From UBA5336 sp964492485 (GTDB taxonomy: Bacteria; Pseudomonadota; Alphaproteobacteria; Caulobacterales; Hyphomonadaceae): DNA of 64,000 bases. This document shows positions 34,510 to 48,227 of the stretch, one piece after another. The DNA is taken from assembly GCA_964492485.1 (NCBI GenBank), contig CAZBKM010000007.1:1-64000 (forward strand). The letters are read 5' to 3'. Made by a program: the position numbers and the translations under genes. Positions within the stretch are counted from its first letter, which is position 1, and each line of letters begins with the position of its first letter. The notes under the pieces were generated by a model. It searched no databases. It was not told the origin of the DNA and saw nothing but the letters and a program-made list of their open reading frames with translations.

Positions 34510-35952
34510 ATGGCAACGAAAATGCTCCAATTCGTGTCGGTGGATCGCACCATGCCGGCCAAGCGGGGTGCCGACGATCGCGCCAGGGATTTCGGCGAGA
34601 TCTATGGCGCCTATACGCAAGAGGCCGCAGCGGCCCAGGCCGGCCGCTGCTCGCAATGCGGCGTACCGTTCTGCCAGCAGGGTTGCCCGCTCCAGAACAA
34701 CATTCCCGATTGGCTGATGCTGGCGGCCGAAGGCCGGATGCAGGAGGCTTACGAGGTCTCCTCTGCCACCAACAACATGCCGGAGATCTGCGGCCGGATC
34801 TGTCCCCAGGATCGGCTGTGCGAAGGCATCTGCACGATCGAGCAGTCAGGCCATGGTACCGTGACGATCGGCGCGGTGGAAAAGCACATCACGGACACGG
34901 CCTGGGACGAGGGCTGGGTTCGGCCCATCGTACCGCGGCGCGAGCGGCCGCAATCGGCGGGCATCATCGGCGCCGGGCCTGCCGGCCTGGCTGCCGCCGA
35001 GCAACTCCGCAGGAAAGGCTATCAGGTCACCGTCTACGACCGGTACGATCGCGGCGGCGGCCTCCTCGTTTACGGGATTCCCGGCTTCAAGCTGGAGAAG
35101 GATGTGGTCGAGCGGCGGATCCGCCGGCTTGAGGACAGCGGGATCGCCTTCCGTTTCAACACCCATGTGGGGCTCGATCTCACCCTTTCCGAGCTGCGTG
35201 CCCAGCATGACAGCGTGCTGATCGCCACAGGCGTCTATGCGGCCCGCGATCTGAAGGTGCCGGGCATTGGCCTGACGGGTGTCCACGCCGCCCTCGACTT
35301 CCTGACGGCGTCCAACCGGAAGGGCTTTGGCGACGACGTGCCGGCCTTCGAGGATGGAACCCTGAATGCCGAGGGAAAGCATGTGGTCGTAATCGGTGGT
35401 GGTGATACGGCGATGGACTGCGTCCGCACGGCCGTGCGCCAGGGCGCCGCCAAGGTCTCCTGTCTGTACCGACGGGACCGCGCCAACATGCCCGGCTCCC
35501 AGCGCGAGGTGGCCAATGCCGAGGAAGAGGGTGTGACGTTCGAGTGGCTGGCCGCGCCGGAAGCGGTGCTGGACAGGAACGGCCGTCTGTCGGCCGTGCG
35601 TGCGGCCCGCATGAAGCTGGGTCCGAAGGATGCGTCAGGCCGCCAGGCCCCCAACAAGACCGGCGAGACCTTCGACCTCGAGGCCGACATGGTCATAAAG
35701 GCGCTGGGCTTCGATCCCGAAGATCTGCCGGCCCTGTTCGACGAGCCGGCCCTGACCGTGAACCGTTGGGGCGCGGTGCGCATCGATTTCAAGACGATGG
35801 AAACCAGCCTGCGCGGCGTGTTCGCGGCCGGCGACATCGTACGCGGCGCCTCGCTGGTGGTCTGGGCCATCAAGGATGGCCGCGATGCTGCCGAGGCCAT
35901 GCACAAGCACATGCAGGCCGAAGCCTCCGTCACGCCGGTGGCCGCCGAATAG
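34510..35952 (+). CDS. gltD: Glutamate synthase (NADPH) small subunit
   Basis: GltD oxidises NADPH and passes electrons through FAD and iron-sulfur clusters to GltB for glutamate synthesis. The 480-residue protein has N-terminal cluster cysteines (CSQCGVPFCQQGCP, then CGRICPQDRLCEG), the FAD site GAGPAGLAAAEQL and the NADPH site GGGDTAMDCVR, and ends with GVFAAGDIVRGASLVVWAI. It lies 69 bases before gltB; the more usual order is gltB then gltD. Confidence 0.97.
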   Translation: MATKMLQFVSVDRTMPAKRGADDRARDFGEIYGAYTQEAAAAQAGRCSQCGVPFCQQGCPLQNNIPDWLMLAAEGRMQEAYEVSSATNNMPEICGRICPQDRLCEGICTIEQSGHGTVTIGAVEKHITDTAWDEGWVRPIVPRRERPQSAGIIGAGPAGLAAAEQLRRKGYQVTVYDRYDRGGGLLVYGIPGFKLEKDVVERRIRRLEDSGIAFRFNTHVGLDLTLSELRAQHDSVLIATGVYAARDLKVPGIGLTGVHAALDFLTASNRKGFGDDVPAFEDGTLNAEGKHVVVIGGGDTAMDCVRTAVRQGAAKVSCLYRRDRANMPGSQREVANAEEEGVTFEWLAAPEAVLDRNGRLSAVRAARMKLGPKDASGRQAPNKTGETFDLEADMVIKALGFDPEDLPALFDEPALTVNRWGAVRIDFKTMETSLRGVFAAGDIVRGASLVVWAIKDGRDAAEAMHKHMQAEASVTPVAAE

Positions 35953-36021
35953 GGCCCCCGCCCCGAGCCAGATCCGGCGCGCCGTCTGCGGCAGCGCCGC
36001 TCCCGAAGGAACCTGAAAGTC

Positions 36022-40545
<4,524 letters not shown>

Positions 40546-40602
40546 CGAACGACCCCGGGGCGGTGGCGGCAACCGGCATCGCCCCTTCCATTTGGGCAGG
40601 AA

Positions 40603-41124
40603 GTGTCCGACATTGACGTCATGGGAGTCACCGAGACCATGCCGTCCGTTTCCGTGAACACGCCCTGCGCGCCGCGGGACGTGGACGCCTTCCTGGAGGT
40701 CGCCGACCGGGTCGCGGCCAAACGCGGTCAGCGTATGACAAAGATCCGTCGAAAGGTGCTGAGCCTGCTCCTGACCAGCGAGGGGCCGGCCAAGGCCTAT
40801 GATCTCCTGGCACATCTTGACGGCGATGGTGCAGCCAAGCCACCGACTGTCTATCGTGCGCTGGACTTCCTTCAGTCCCTGGGCCTTGCCCACAAGATCG
40901 AGAGCCTGAATGCCTATGTCGCCTGCGGTCATGCCAGCCATGCGCATTCCGCGGTATTCCTGATCTGCGAGGTTTGCGGACAGGCGGAGGAGCTGCACTC
41001 CACCGCGACCACCGCAGCCCTGACTTCGGAGACCGAGGCGGCCGGATTCCAGCTCTCCAGGGCCATGATCGAAGCCCGCGGCCTCTGCCGGGATTGCGTC
41101 CTGTCGCGACCCGAAGGCCGCTGA
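40603..41124 (+). CDS. zur: Fur-family regulator, zinc uptake repressor type
   Basis: The 173-residue protein is a Fur-family repressor: a winged helix with the recognition block PPTVYRALDFLQSLGLAHKI, metal ligands in YVACGHASHAHSAVFLICEVCG and a second pair in LCRDCVL that would hold structural zinc. AYDLLAHL and the lack of Fur-type HHDH fit Zur better than Fur. The GTG at 40603 is very close to AGGAA; ATG codons at 40621 and 40639 are alternatives. No znu genes are nearby. Confidence 0.75.
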   Translation: MSDIDVMGVTETMPSVSVNTPCAPRDVDAFLEVADRVAAKRGQRMTKIRRKVLSLLLTSEGPAKAYDLLAHLDGDGAAKPPTVYRALDFLQSLGLAHKIESLNAYVACGHASHAHSAVFLICEVCGQAEELHSTATTAALTSETEAAGFQLSRAMIEARGLCRDCVLSRPEGR

Positions 41125-41315
41125 CGCGCCTTGTCGCGGGACATGCCCGGATACCGTTCGGGCCAGATCCCGTTCGGGCATCGCCTTCACGGTTCCGTCC
41201 CGGACAGAAGCGCATTACAGCGTGTCCAGGCGACGTGCGTGCCGGTTCACCGTGCGGTGCGCGGCGGGACGCGGACCTGGCGCAACGCGGTGAGCCCAGG
41301 CGAGGGATTGCAGCG

Positions 41316-42272
41316 ATGGACCAGGCCCATGACAAGGGGAGCGGGCGAATGATCATGGTCTGGCAAGGCAGTGCCAACACCTGGGATTGCGACGAGATGG
41401 GGCACATGAATGTGCGCATCTATGTCGAGAAGGCCATGGAGGGCCTGGGCTTACTGGCTGCCGCCATGGGGCTGGACAACGCCTTCCGAGAGGGCGCCAC
41501 ATCGACCCTCATCCCCGTGGACCAGCACATTCGCTATATTCGCGAGGCGCTGCCTGGGCGCCCGCTCACCATGCGAGCTGGTCTTCTGGAGGTCGGCGAG
41601 ACCGACGCGGTCGTCTATCAGGAAATGCGCCACGGAGACGGTCGCGTCGCGGCAGCCTTCCGAACACGGGTCCGCCACGCCGTCGCACGCAGCGGCCGGC
41701 CCTTTCCCTGGCCAAGCCGTTGTCTTGACCGGTTCGAGGCGCTGCGGGTCACCGCACCTGAGGAGACGGCCCCCCGAAGCATTGATCCTGACGGGCCGGT
41801 GCTCGACGATGAGGTCGCCACACGGGCCGCCGCCGAGGCGGTGGGGGTGCCTCTGGTCGGTCTCGGCCAGGTCTTGCCGCACCATGTCGACGTTCATGGC
41901 CGGATGTGGGCGCCCTGGTTCATGGGCCGGATCTCCGACAGCGTGCCGAACCTGCTGCATGACTGGCGTATGCGCGTCGGTCAGGTCACCGGTGGCGTCC
42001 AGACCGGCGGGGCGGTGCTGGAGTATCGGTTGGTCTATCGCGACTGGCCGAAGGTGGGCGACCTCCTGGAAGTGCGCAGCGGACTCAACCGGGTCGAGGC
42101 GAAAGTCCACTCCCTGGTCCACTGGGTGCTCGACCCCTTGACCGGCCGCCCCTGGCTGACCTCGGAGGCCATAGCCGTCACCTTCGACCTGACAACACGC
42201 AAGGTGATTGCAACGCCCCAAGACCAGATCGCAGCGCTCGAGGCAATCGCCCCCCGCGGCCTGAAAATCTGA
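41316..42272 (+). CDS. Double-hotdog thioesterase family protein
   Basis: The 318-residue protein has two fused hotdog domains. The first (about residues 13-140) begins GSANTWDCDEMGHMNVRIY, a 4HBT-type active-site helix; the second (about 180-310) has VLPHHVDVHGRMWAPWFMGR. Such proteins hydrolyse acyl-CoA or acyl-ACP thioesters. The acyl group cannot be told. The ATG at 41316 follows GAGGG; an ATG at 41349 is an alternative. A degraded module A may lie upstream at about 41220..41260. Confidence 0.8.
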   Translation: MDQAHDKGSGRMIMVWQGSANTWDCDEMGHMNVRIYVEKAMEGLGLLAAAMGLDNAFREGATSTLIPVDQHIRYIREALPGRPLTMRAGLLEVGETDAVVYQEMRHGDGRVAAAFRTRVRHAVARSGRPFPWPSRCLDRFEALRVTAPEETAPRSIDPDGPVLDDEVATRAAAEAVGVPLVGLGQVLPHHVDVHGRMWAPWFMGRISDSVPNLLHDWRMRVGQVTGGVQTGGAVLEYRLVYRDWPKVGDLLEVRSGLNRVEAKVHSLVHWVLDPLTGRPWLTSEAIAVTFDLTTRKVIATPQDQIAALEAIAPRGLKI

Positions 42273-42275
42273 AAC

Positions 42276-42448
42276 ATTCTCAACCGAAATGAAGTGCGGT
42301 TGGTGTCAGCGGCGTGCCGATGAAGGTCGCCCGCAGTGGACCCGGTCGTCGGCCTGGTTTCGCTCGGGACGGTCGCCGTTCGTCAACGCCTCTGACGGGG
42401 GCGGCCAGCGCATCTTCCAGTCAATCGAAGAGAGGGAAGATGCGCCCG
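42276..42448. repeat. Repeat array: decayed A, module B
   Basis: Module B at 42408..42445 has perfect arms GCGCATCTTCC/GGAAGATGCGC. The stretch before it contains only traces of module A (ATTCTCAACCGAAATGAAGTG and a distant GAACC-like core). Confidence 0.65.
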
Positions 42449-42472
42449 AAACCCGCCTTGCTCGGACGCGCG

Positions 42473-42817
42473 TCAGATCCCCACGGCCTGTTCGTCGCGT
42501 TCGCCGGTCCGGATCCGCATGACGCTTGAAAGGTCCATGACGAAAATCTTGCCGTCGCCGATGGTGCCGGTGTTGGCGGCGTTCGTGATCGCTTCGGAGA
42601 CGCGTTCCACGGCGTCGGGCGTGCAGGCAACTTCAACCTTTACCTTGGGAAGCAGGCGCACCTCGTATTCTGCGCCGCGATACACCTCGGTCTTGCCCTG
42701 CTGACGGCCGTAGCCGCGCACTTCGGACACGGTCAACCCGGTGGCGCCCACGTCGGACAGGGCGTCCAGAACCGCATCCAGGCGGCTCGGCTTGAAGATG
42801 GCGGTAACGAGTTTCAT
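42473..42817 (-). CDS. glnK: Nitrogen regulatory P-II protein
   Basis: P-II proteins sense 2-oxoglutarate and ATP/ADP and control ammonium transport and glutamine synthetase. The 114-residue protein has MKLVTAIFKPSRLDAVLDAL, the T loop GRQQGKTEVYRGAEYEV with the uridylylated Tyr, and TGTIGDGKIFVMDL (PII signature). The next residues VMRIRTGERDEQAV close it. Without an adjacent amtB it could equally be a GlnB; the glutamate synthase genes are 2 kb away. The ATG at 42817 follows AAGGGG. Confidence 0.9.
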   Translation of the reverse strand: MKLVTAIFKPSRLDAVLDALSDVGATGLTVSEVRGYGRQQGKTEVYRGAEYEVRLLPKVKVEVACTPDAVERVSEAITNAANTGTIGDGKIFVMDLSSVMRIRTGERDEQAVGI

Positions 42818-42906
42818 GGTCTGCAACCCCTTGTAATCCCTGTCCCAAGCTTTTCAGCCTGTCTCCTGGCGGTCAATTCGGTGGCGCAGCGCCCCGCGGG
42901 TCAGGA

Positions 42907-43653
42907 TTATTCTGCCTGATCTCTAGGCAGTTGTGCCACACCCTTGCGCGCCCTCGCCGGAACGGCGGCGGTCGCCACGGCACCGCCACCAGGCTCACTA
43001 TACAGACGTTTGACGGCCTCGACGAGGACAACGCCTCCCAGGCCAGGCGCCAGCCACTCCCCTGCCCGTTCCCAGCCTTCGCCAGCGGACGTGAACAGTC
43101 CGAGTTCGACGGGCGGCATGAACAGGGCGTGGGAACTCGCCGTGACCTGGAACAGGCCATCGGACAGAAAGCCTGCGAGCTGGCGACGGGTCCAGGGCCG
43201 CCCATGCCCGAATGGCGTCCGCTCCGCGCGCGCCCAAAGGCCGCGGCGGTTGGCGGCGGCGACCACGATCCGCCCCTCCGGCGCCATGACGCGCCAGATC
43301 TCCCGGCGCAGGGCGCGGGGGTTCTCCGCCTCCTCCAATCCGTGCAGGAGAATGGCCCGATGGAAAAGGCCGTCGACGAAGGGCAGGCGGAAGTCCGGAA
43401 CACTCACCGTGGCATTGCCCCGATTCGTGGGGTCCCAGCGCACATGGCCACTGCTCGACGGGATGGCGGCGATGCAGGTCCGCGCCTCTTCGGCGAAGGG
43501 ATCGAGCACGGGCTGGGGATAGCCGAAACCCAGCACATCCATCCCTTTGACGCTTGGCCAGAGGTCACATATCCGCCGCGTGAGCAGGCGCGCCGTCGCC
43601 CGGCCCAGGTCGCCGCCGTAGAATCGCTCGATGGACAGGCTGTCCTGACGCAT
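42907..43653 (-). CDS. Class I SAM-dependent methyltransferase
   Basis: The 248-residue protein has a methyltransferase fold with VKGMDVLGFGYPQPVLDPFAE as the SAM loop region, LPFVDGLFHRAILLHGLEEA, and the helix-strand pair IWRVMAPEGRIVVAAANRRGLWAR. The glycine-rich loop is degenerate (LGFGYPQ rather than DxGxGxG). The substrate is unknown. It is divergent from gloB, a pairing common in alphaproteobacteria. Confidence 0.75.
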   Translation of the reverse strand: MRQDSLSIERFYGGDLGRATARLLTRRICDLWPSVKGMDVLGFGYPQPVLDPFAEEARTCIAAIPSSSGHVRWDPTNRGNATVSVPDFRLPFVDGLFHRAILLHGLEEAENPRALRREIWRVMAPEGRIVVAAANRRGLWARAERTPFGHGRPWTRRQLAGFLSDGLFQVTASSHALFMPPVELGLFTSAGEGWERAGEWLAPGLGGVVLVEAVKRLYSEPGGGAVATAAVPARARKGVAQLPRDQAE

Positions 43654-43717
43654 GGCGCCTATCTATGTTAAATGCGGACGAACTTCATCCCACACCCCCG
43701 ATGGGAGGCAAATTTCC

Positions 43718-44479
43718 ATGCTGTCGGTCCACCAGTTTCCGTGTCTGAACGATAATTACGGCTTTCTCGTCCATGATCCCGACAGCGGAGAAACCGTCGC
43801 CATAGATACGCCGGATGCCGACCGCTACATTGCCGAAGCCGATGCGCTTGGCTGGACCATCACCCAGATCTGGAACACCCACTGGCACCCGGACCATGCC
43901 GGCGGCAACCTGAAGATCAAGGACCTCACCGGCTGCGCGATTGTCGGGCCTGCGGGCGAGGCGGGCAAGATCCCCGGGATCGACCGGGCCGTGCAGGGTG
44001 GCGACCACGTGTCCCTTGGCGCGATCACGGCGGACGTGATCGATGTGCCGGGCCATACGCTGGGCCATATCGCCTTTTCGCTGCCCGAAGAGCGGCTGGC
44101 CTTCGTTGGCGACGCGCTCTTCGCATTGGGGTGCGGGCGCCTGTTCGAGGGCGATCCCGCGATGATGTGGCAGAGCCTGTCGCGGCTGAAAGCGCTCGAC
44201 CCCGACACGGTGATCTATTGCGCGCATGAATACACCCAGGCCAACGCCCGGTTCGCGCTGAGCGTAGATCCCGGAAATCCTGCGCTTCAGGCCTATGCCA
44301 ACGAGGTGGAGGATCGGCGCAGCCGCGGCGAATTCACCGTGCCGACACGTCTGTCGCGGGAGCTCGAGGCGAATCCGTTCCTGCGGGCTGATGTGGCCGC
44401 GCTTCAGCAGGCCATGGGCCATCCGGGCGACCCGGTGGCGACGTTCGCGGAAATTCGCGGCCGCAAGGACCGCTTCTGA
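43718..44479 (+). CDS. gloB: Hydroxyacylglutathione hydrolase (glyoxalase II)
   Basis: GloB hydrolyses S-D-lactoylglutathione, the end of methylglyoxal detoxification. The 253-residue metallo-beta-lactamase protein has the metal motif THWHPDHAGG, GHTLGHIAF, FVGDALFALGCGRLFEG and CAHEYTQANARF, all characteristic of glyoxalase II. A GGAGG site precedes the ATG. Its stop overlaps the next gene's start by one base. Confidence 0.95.
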   Translation: MLSVHQFPCLNDNYGFLVHDPDSGETVAIDTPDADRYIAEADALGWTITQIWNTHWHPDHAGGNLKIKDLTGCAIVGPAGEAGKIPGIDRAVQGGDHVSLGAITADVIDVPGHTLGHIAFSLPEERLAFVGDALFALGCGRLFEGDPAMMWQSLSRLKALDPDTVIYCAHEYTQANARFALSVDPGNPALQAYANEVEDRRSRGEFTVPTRLSRELEANPFLRADVAALQQAMGHPGDPVATFAEIRGRKDRF

Positions 44480-44928
44480 TGCGGGCCATGAGTGGAGATC
44501 TGGGGGCAGGGGAGATCATTCGCCTTCTCGACCTTCGTCCGCATCCGGAGGGCGGACACTTCGCGGAAACCTGGCGCTCGCCGTCAGGTCCGGACTCCGA
44601 CCGCGCCGCCTGCACGGCGATTTACTACCTGTTGCAGGCCGACGAGGTCTCGGCCTGGCACCGGGTGGACGCCGACGAGGTCTGGCTGTGGCATGCTGGC
44701 GGTCCATTGGCCCTGACCCTGTCTGCTCCAGATGGCGTGGGGGCGACCCCCCACACGCTGGGTCCGGACCTGCGCGTCGGCCAGCGTCCGCAGGTCGTGG
44801 TTCCTGCCGCACACTGGCAGACCGCAGAGAGCCTTGGCGCCTGGACCCTGGTCAGCTGCACCGTCGCTCCGGGGTTCCGGTTCGAGGGGTTCGAACTGGC
44901 GACGCCCGGGTGGCGGCCGGAGGTGTAG
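44479..44928 (+). CDS. Cupin domain protein, DUF985 family
   Basis: A 149-residue single-domain cupin with the DUF985 hallmarks LRPHPEGGHFAETWR, IYYLLQADEVSAWHRVDADEVWLWHAGGP and APGFRFEGFELA. Metal-binding His residues are present (AWHRVD, LWHAG). The activity is unknown; a sugar-binding or dioxygenase-like role has been suggested for the fold. It overlaps gloB by one base and probably works in the same operon. The stop TAG is the edge of a module B repeat. Confidence 0.85.
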   Translation: MRAMSGDLGAGEIIRLLDLRPHPEGGHFAETWRSPSGPDSDRAACTAIYYLLQADEVSAWHRVDADEVWLWHAGGPLALTLSAPDGVGATPHTLGPDLRVGQRPQVVVPAAHWQTAESLGAWTLVSCTVAPGFRFEGFELATPGWRPEV

Positions 44929-45040
44929 CGCATCTTCCCGTCAATCAGAGCCGGTCAAGATGCGCTACAGGCCTGTTCCGGGAGCCTGTTCTGGCACGTT
45001 TTCTCACGTCGACTTCGTGCCAGTTCGCTTGAAACCGTCC
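44926..45040. repeat. Repeat array: B, diverged A
   Basis: Module B (44926..44967) starts with the TAG that ends the cupin gene. A diverged module A (44993..45040; GCACGTTTTCTCACG to GCTTGAAACCGT) follows. Confidence 0.8.
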
Positions 45041-45092
45041 CGAACCGCCGCGACCGCGCATCACGTCTGCGTCACGCGTTGGGCGCCGCGGA

Positions 45093-45818
45093 TCAGGATG
45101 CCAGATACTGCCCGCCATTCATGGTCAGCGTCGCGCCATTCATGAAGGCCGCATCGTCCTGGCAGAGGAAGGCGACGGCCGCCGCGATTTCCTCGCCCTT
45201 GCCGAGCCGACCGGTCGGTATCTGTGCGACGATGCTTTCAAGCACGTTCTCCGGGACCGCGGCCACCATGTCGGTGTCGATATAGCCCGGTGCGACGCAG
45301 TTGACCGTGATTCCCTTGCGCGCACCTTCCTGGGCCAGCGTTTTCGTCATCCCGATCAGGCCGGCCTTGGCGGCCGCGTAATTGGCCTGGCCGAACTGTC
45401 CTTTCTGGCCGTTGATCGAGGAGATGTTGATCACACGGCCAAACCCCCGTTCGCGCATTCCATCCCAGACCTGGCGGGTAACGTTGAAGGCGGACGTCAG
45501 ATCGGTGTCGATCACCTCCTGCCATTGGTGGCGGGTCATCTTGTGGAAGGGCGCATCGCGGGTAATCCCGGCATTGTTGACCACGATATCGATGGGGCCG
45601 AGGTCCTGTTCGATCTGGGCCAGGCCTGTGCCCACGGCGTCATAGTCCGCCACGTCGAACTTGTAGGCCGCGATGCCCGTCTCTTCGGTGAACGCGCGCG
45701 CCTTCTCCTCGTTTCCGGCATAGTTGGCGGCGACCGCGATGCCATCGCGCTTCAGCCGTTCGCTGATGGCGCGCCCGATACCGCGTGTGCCACCGGTCAC
45801 CAGTGCGGTTCTTGTCAT
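45093..45818 (-). CDS. phaB: Acetoacetyl-CoA reductase
   Basis: PhaB reduces acetoacetyl-CoA to (R)-3-hydroxybutyryl-CoA for polyhydroxybutyrate. It is a classical SDR of 241 residues: VTGGTRGIGRAI, NNAGITRD, catalytic Ser in INISSINGQ, YAAAKAG and the C-terminal MNGGQYLAS. It is a close match to PhaB rather than FabG, notably FGQANYAAAKAG and APGYIDTDMVA. It is divergent from phaR, the repressor of these genes. A GGGAGGG site precedes the ATG. Confidence 0.92.
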   Translation of the reverse strand: MTRTALVTGGTRGIGRAISERLKRDGIAVAANYAGNEEKARAFTEETGIAAYKFDVADYDAVGTGLAQIEQDLGPIDIVVNNAGITRDAPFHKMTRHQWQEVIDTDLTSAFNVTRQVWDGMRERGFGRVINISSINGQKGQFGQANYAAAKAGLIGMTKTLAQEGARKGITVNCVAPGYIDTDMVAAVPENVLESIVAQIPTGRLGKGEEIAAAVAFLCQDDAAFMNGATLTMNGGQYLAS

Positions 45819-45899
45819 TGGGTTGTCCCTCCCTGGGTGATTTCGCTTGTCCCGCGAAGGAGTAGCTTAATCGAAAACCGCTACAGTCCTAATAGAGCA

Positions 45900-45914
45900 T
45901 TGGTCGCAGACCAA
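45900..45914. promoter_or_regulatory. Inverted repeat between phaB and phaR, candidate PhaR operator
   Basis: TTGGTC and GACCAA form a perfect 6-base inverted repeat around GCA, midway between the divergent starts. PhaR is known to bind its own and phasin promoters. The assignment rests on symmetry and position. Confidence 0.35.
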
Positions 45915-46000
45915 AAAACGTGCGACAATCAAGGCTATGATCGAAGTCAGGCGCCAGGTCGGGCGCCAAGTTTGGCGGAAGAGCCGGTAAGGGTGACAAG

Positions 46001-46624
46001 ATGGCGAAACAGGCGCAGGGCGACGGCCCGATCATCATCAAGAAGTACGCGAACCGCCGACTGTACGATACGTCGAGTTCATCCTACGTGACGCTCGACC
46101 ATTTGTCCGATCTTGTGAAGCGCGATGTCGATTTCGAGGTTCGGGATGCCAAGACCGGCGAAGACCTTACCCGTTCGGTGCTGACCCAGATTATCTACGA
46201 GCACGAGACGAAGGGGCAGGGCGCGCTGCCATTGAATTTTCTCCGACAGCTCATCGGCTTTTACGGCGGCGGCGCCCAGTCGCTTCTTCCGGCATGGCTC
46301 GATATGAGCATGAACAGCTTTGCCGAGAGCCAGGAGCGCCTTCGGAAGATGATGGGCGGCGCGACGCCCATGGCCATGTTCGAAGAACAGGCCCGGCGAA
46401 ACATGAGCATGTTCGAGAATGCCATGAAGATGTTCAACCCGGCGCTCGCCGCACGTGACTCGACCTTGCCGGACGGCGACCGGGACGCAACGGGCACCGG
46501 CCAGGCCGGTACAAGCCCCGCGGCCGACGAGGCCGACCCGATGCTCGACACCATGCGCCGGCAGATGGAAGAGATGCAGCGCCAGCTCGACATGCTTGCG
46601 AAGAAGAAGTCGGGCGACGGCTAG
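46001..46624 (+). CDS. phaR: Polyhydroxyalkanoate synthesis repressor PhaR
   Basis: PhaR binds storage granules and DNA, repressing phasin and pha genes when no polymer is present. The 207-residue protein has the N-terminal DNA-binding PHB_acc_N domain (IIIKKYANRRLYDTSSSSYV), two following accumulation-regulator segments (RSVLTQIIYEHETKGQGALP and FARSQ-like helix), and a C-terminal coiled coil (MRRQMEEMQRQLDMLAKK). It is divergent from phaB. The stop TAG comes from a module B repeat. Confidence 0.93.
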   Translation: MAKQAQGDGPIIIKKYANRRLYDTSSSSYVTLDHLSDLVKRDVDFEVRDAKTGEDLTRSVLTQIIYEHETKGQGALPLNFLRQLIGFYGGGAQSLLPAWLDMSMNSFAESQERLRKMMGGATPMAMFEEQARRNMSMFENAMKMFNPALAARDSTLPDGDRDATGTGQAGTSPAADEADPMLDTMRRQMEEMQRQLDMLAKKKSGDG

Positions 46625-46662
46625 CGCATCTTCCGGTCAATCGGCGTCAGTGCAGATGCGCC
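46622..46662. repeat. Module B
   Basis: A single module B beginning with the TAG that ends phaR. The arms are GCGCATCTTCC and GCAGATGCGC, with one arm base changed. Confidence 0.8.
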
Positions 46663-46707
46663 AGGCCCCTGACGTTGCCCGAAGGGTCCAGCCGGGACTA
46701 TGCCGGT

Positions 46708-47268
46708 TCAGCCAGAGAAGCCCTCGCCCACGGCAAAGTCGCGGCGCGCCGACACGATCGTCACGACGACCCCCGCCAGCACGTCCAGGAGGGCCATGAT
46801 CGTCAGGATGAAAAAGGTCGAGGTGGCGAAGTTCTGCAGCAGCAGGAACTCGATCAGACAGGCGATGAACAGGACCATGGACACGGCGTGGTTCATGATC
46901 GTCGCGGTTCCCGTCGACGTCGATTTGAGGATCTCGATGAACAGGAATGCCACCGCCAGCAGGATCAGCATGTCGCCATTGGTCAGTTGCCACTGTACGC
47001 CCGAGATCATCGGCACGGACATCAGATTGGCCTCAAGCTGGGCCATCAGCGGTGCAATCTGCGGGTCCACACTGCCGCCTCCGCCAAAGGCAAACGCCAT
47101 GATGTTGTAGATCGCCACGGGGATCACCAGCAGCGGGAAAATCGAAAACAGCGCGCGCATCATACCCCTCCTCGGCTGTTCGGGTCCCTCGTCGCCGCGA
47201 CCGGATTGCCGGCGCTGCTCCTCGAGGCGGGCAGCCGCGGCTGCCCCGAATAACCTCCGCATGTCCAT
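46708..47268 (-). CDS. Conserved-looking membrane protein, function unknown
   Basis: A 186-residue protein with a charged, Arg/Gln-rich N-terminal tail (about 35 residues) and four membrane helices: LFSIFPLLVIPVAIYNIMAF, a helix near 98-113, one near 124-145 and one near 150-172. The loop between helices 1 and 2 is long and contains MISGVQWQLTNGD. I recognise no family. ATG codons at residues 3 and 36 are alternative starts. It lies downstream of phaR in the opposite direction. Confidence 0.65.
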   Translation of the reverse strand: MDMRRLFGAAAAARLEEQRRQSGRGDEGPEQPRRGMMRALFSIFPLLVIPVAIYNIMAFAFGGGGSVDPQIAPLMAQLEANLMSVPMISGVQWQLTNGDMLILLAVAFLFIEILKSTSTGTATIMNHAVSMVLFIACLIEFLLLQNFATSTFFILTIMALLDVLAGVVVTIVSARRDFAVGEGFSG

Positions 47269-47376
47269 GTCTAGCGTCCTCGCATGACAGGGTTAAGACC
47301 AGCGTTAGCCTATTCGCGGCGGGCTGGCGAGGGCCCGCCTGTGACGATCGCAGGTACTGCGCCGGATGAAGGACCG

Positions 47377-48108
47377 CTAGACTTCGTCGACGCCACCCGT
47401 TTTGCGGCGCCGGCGGATCAGCCACATCACGCCACGCAGGTCTGACACGGCGGCGGCCAGACGGCCGAAATTCGTATACTTTGATCGGCCAGCACCCCGC
47501 GGGCGATGATTGACCTCGACGAACTCGACCCCGTGGCCGTCGGCCCGCATCAGGGCTGGCATGTAGCGGTGCATGTGGTCGAAATAGGGCAGCGCCAGAT
47601 AGGCGGAGCGACGCATCACCTTGATGCCGCAGCCGCTGTCGTCGCAATCATCGCGCAGCATTCGCTTGCGAACGGCATTGGCAAGGCGCGAGCCCAGGCG
47701 TTTCCAGGCCGTGTCCTTGCGGCGGCTGCGGCGTCCCATCACCATGGCGAGGCCGGGCGGCGCGTCTGCCCTCTGAAGGCGGCGCAGCAGGTCCGGCAGG
47801 TCGGCGGGATCATTCTGCCCGTCGCCGTCAAGCGTGCCGACCACCGGGGCGCGCGCGGCCTCGATGCCGCTGCGGATGGCACGGCTCTGGCCGGCATTGG
47901 TGCGATGGGTGAGCACGCGCAAGGCCGGAAAGCGGGCCTTCAGCGCGACGAGGACGTCCCGTGTCTCGTCGGTGGACCGGTCGTCGACGAAGATCATCTC
48001 ATAGGCGCGCCCGTCCAGGGCGTCGGCAATCTCGCTGGCCAGTGCCTCGACGTTGCCGGCCTCGTTGAAGACCGGAACGATCACGGAGAATTCGGGATTG
48101 TCCTGCAC
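47377..48108 (-). CDS. Family 2 glycosyltransferase, polyprenyl-phosphate sugar synthase type
   Basis: The enzyme probably transfers a sugar from a nucleotide donor to a polyprenyl phosphate. The GT-A domain has FSVIVPVFNEAGNVEAL, FVDDRSTDETRDVL, the metal motif TLDGDGQNDPADLP and the acceptor loop VNHRPRGAGRSKYTNFGR, as in dolichol-phosphate mannose synthase relatives. No membrane helices follow. A GTG at 48108 begins the family's N-terminus; an ATG at 48183 would add 25 residues. It is divergent from an ArnT-like transferase that could use its product. Confidence 0.88.
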   Translation of the reverse strand: MQDNPEFSVIVPVFNEAGNVEALASEIADALDGRAYEMIFVDDRSTDETRDVLVALKARFPALRVLTHRTNAGQSRAIRSGIEAARAPVVGTLDGDGQNDPADLPDLLRRLQRADAPPGLAMVMGRRSRRKDTAWKRLGSRLANAVRKRMLRDDCDDSGCGIKVMRRSAYLALPYFDHMHRYMPALMRADGHGVEFVEVNHRPRGAGRSKYTNFGRLAAAVSDLRGVMWLIRRRRKTGGVDEV

Positions 48109-48227
48109 GGGATGACTCGTTGCCGGGAAAAGATGGCGGGGTCTTACCCGACCCGCTGGAGCGTGGCGAGGGGGGCATCGCAATTCATCCGAGACACGGC
48201 CGCCCGGAACCGTTAAAGGACCGCGCC

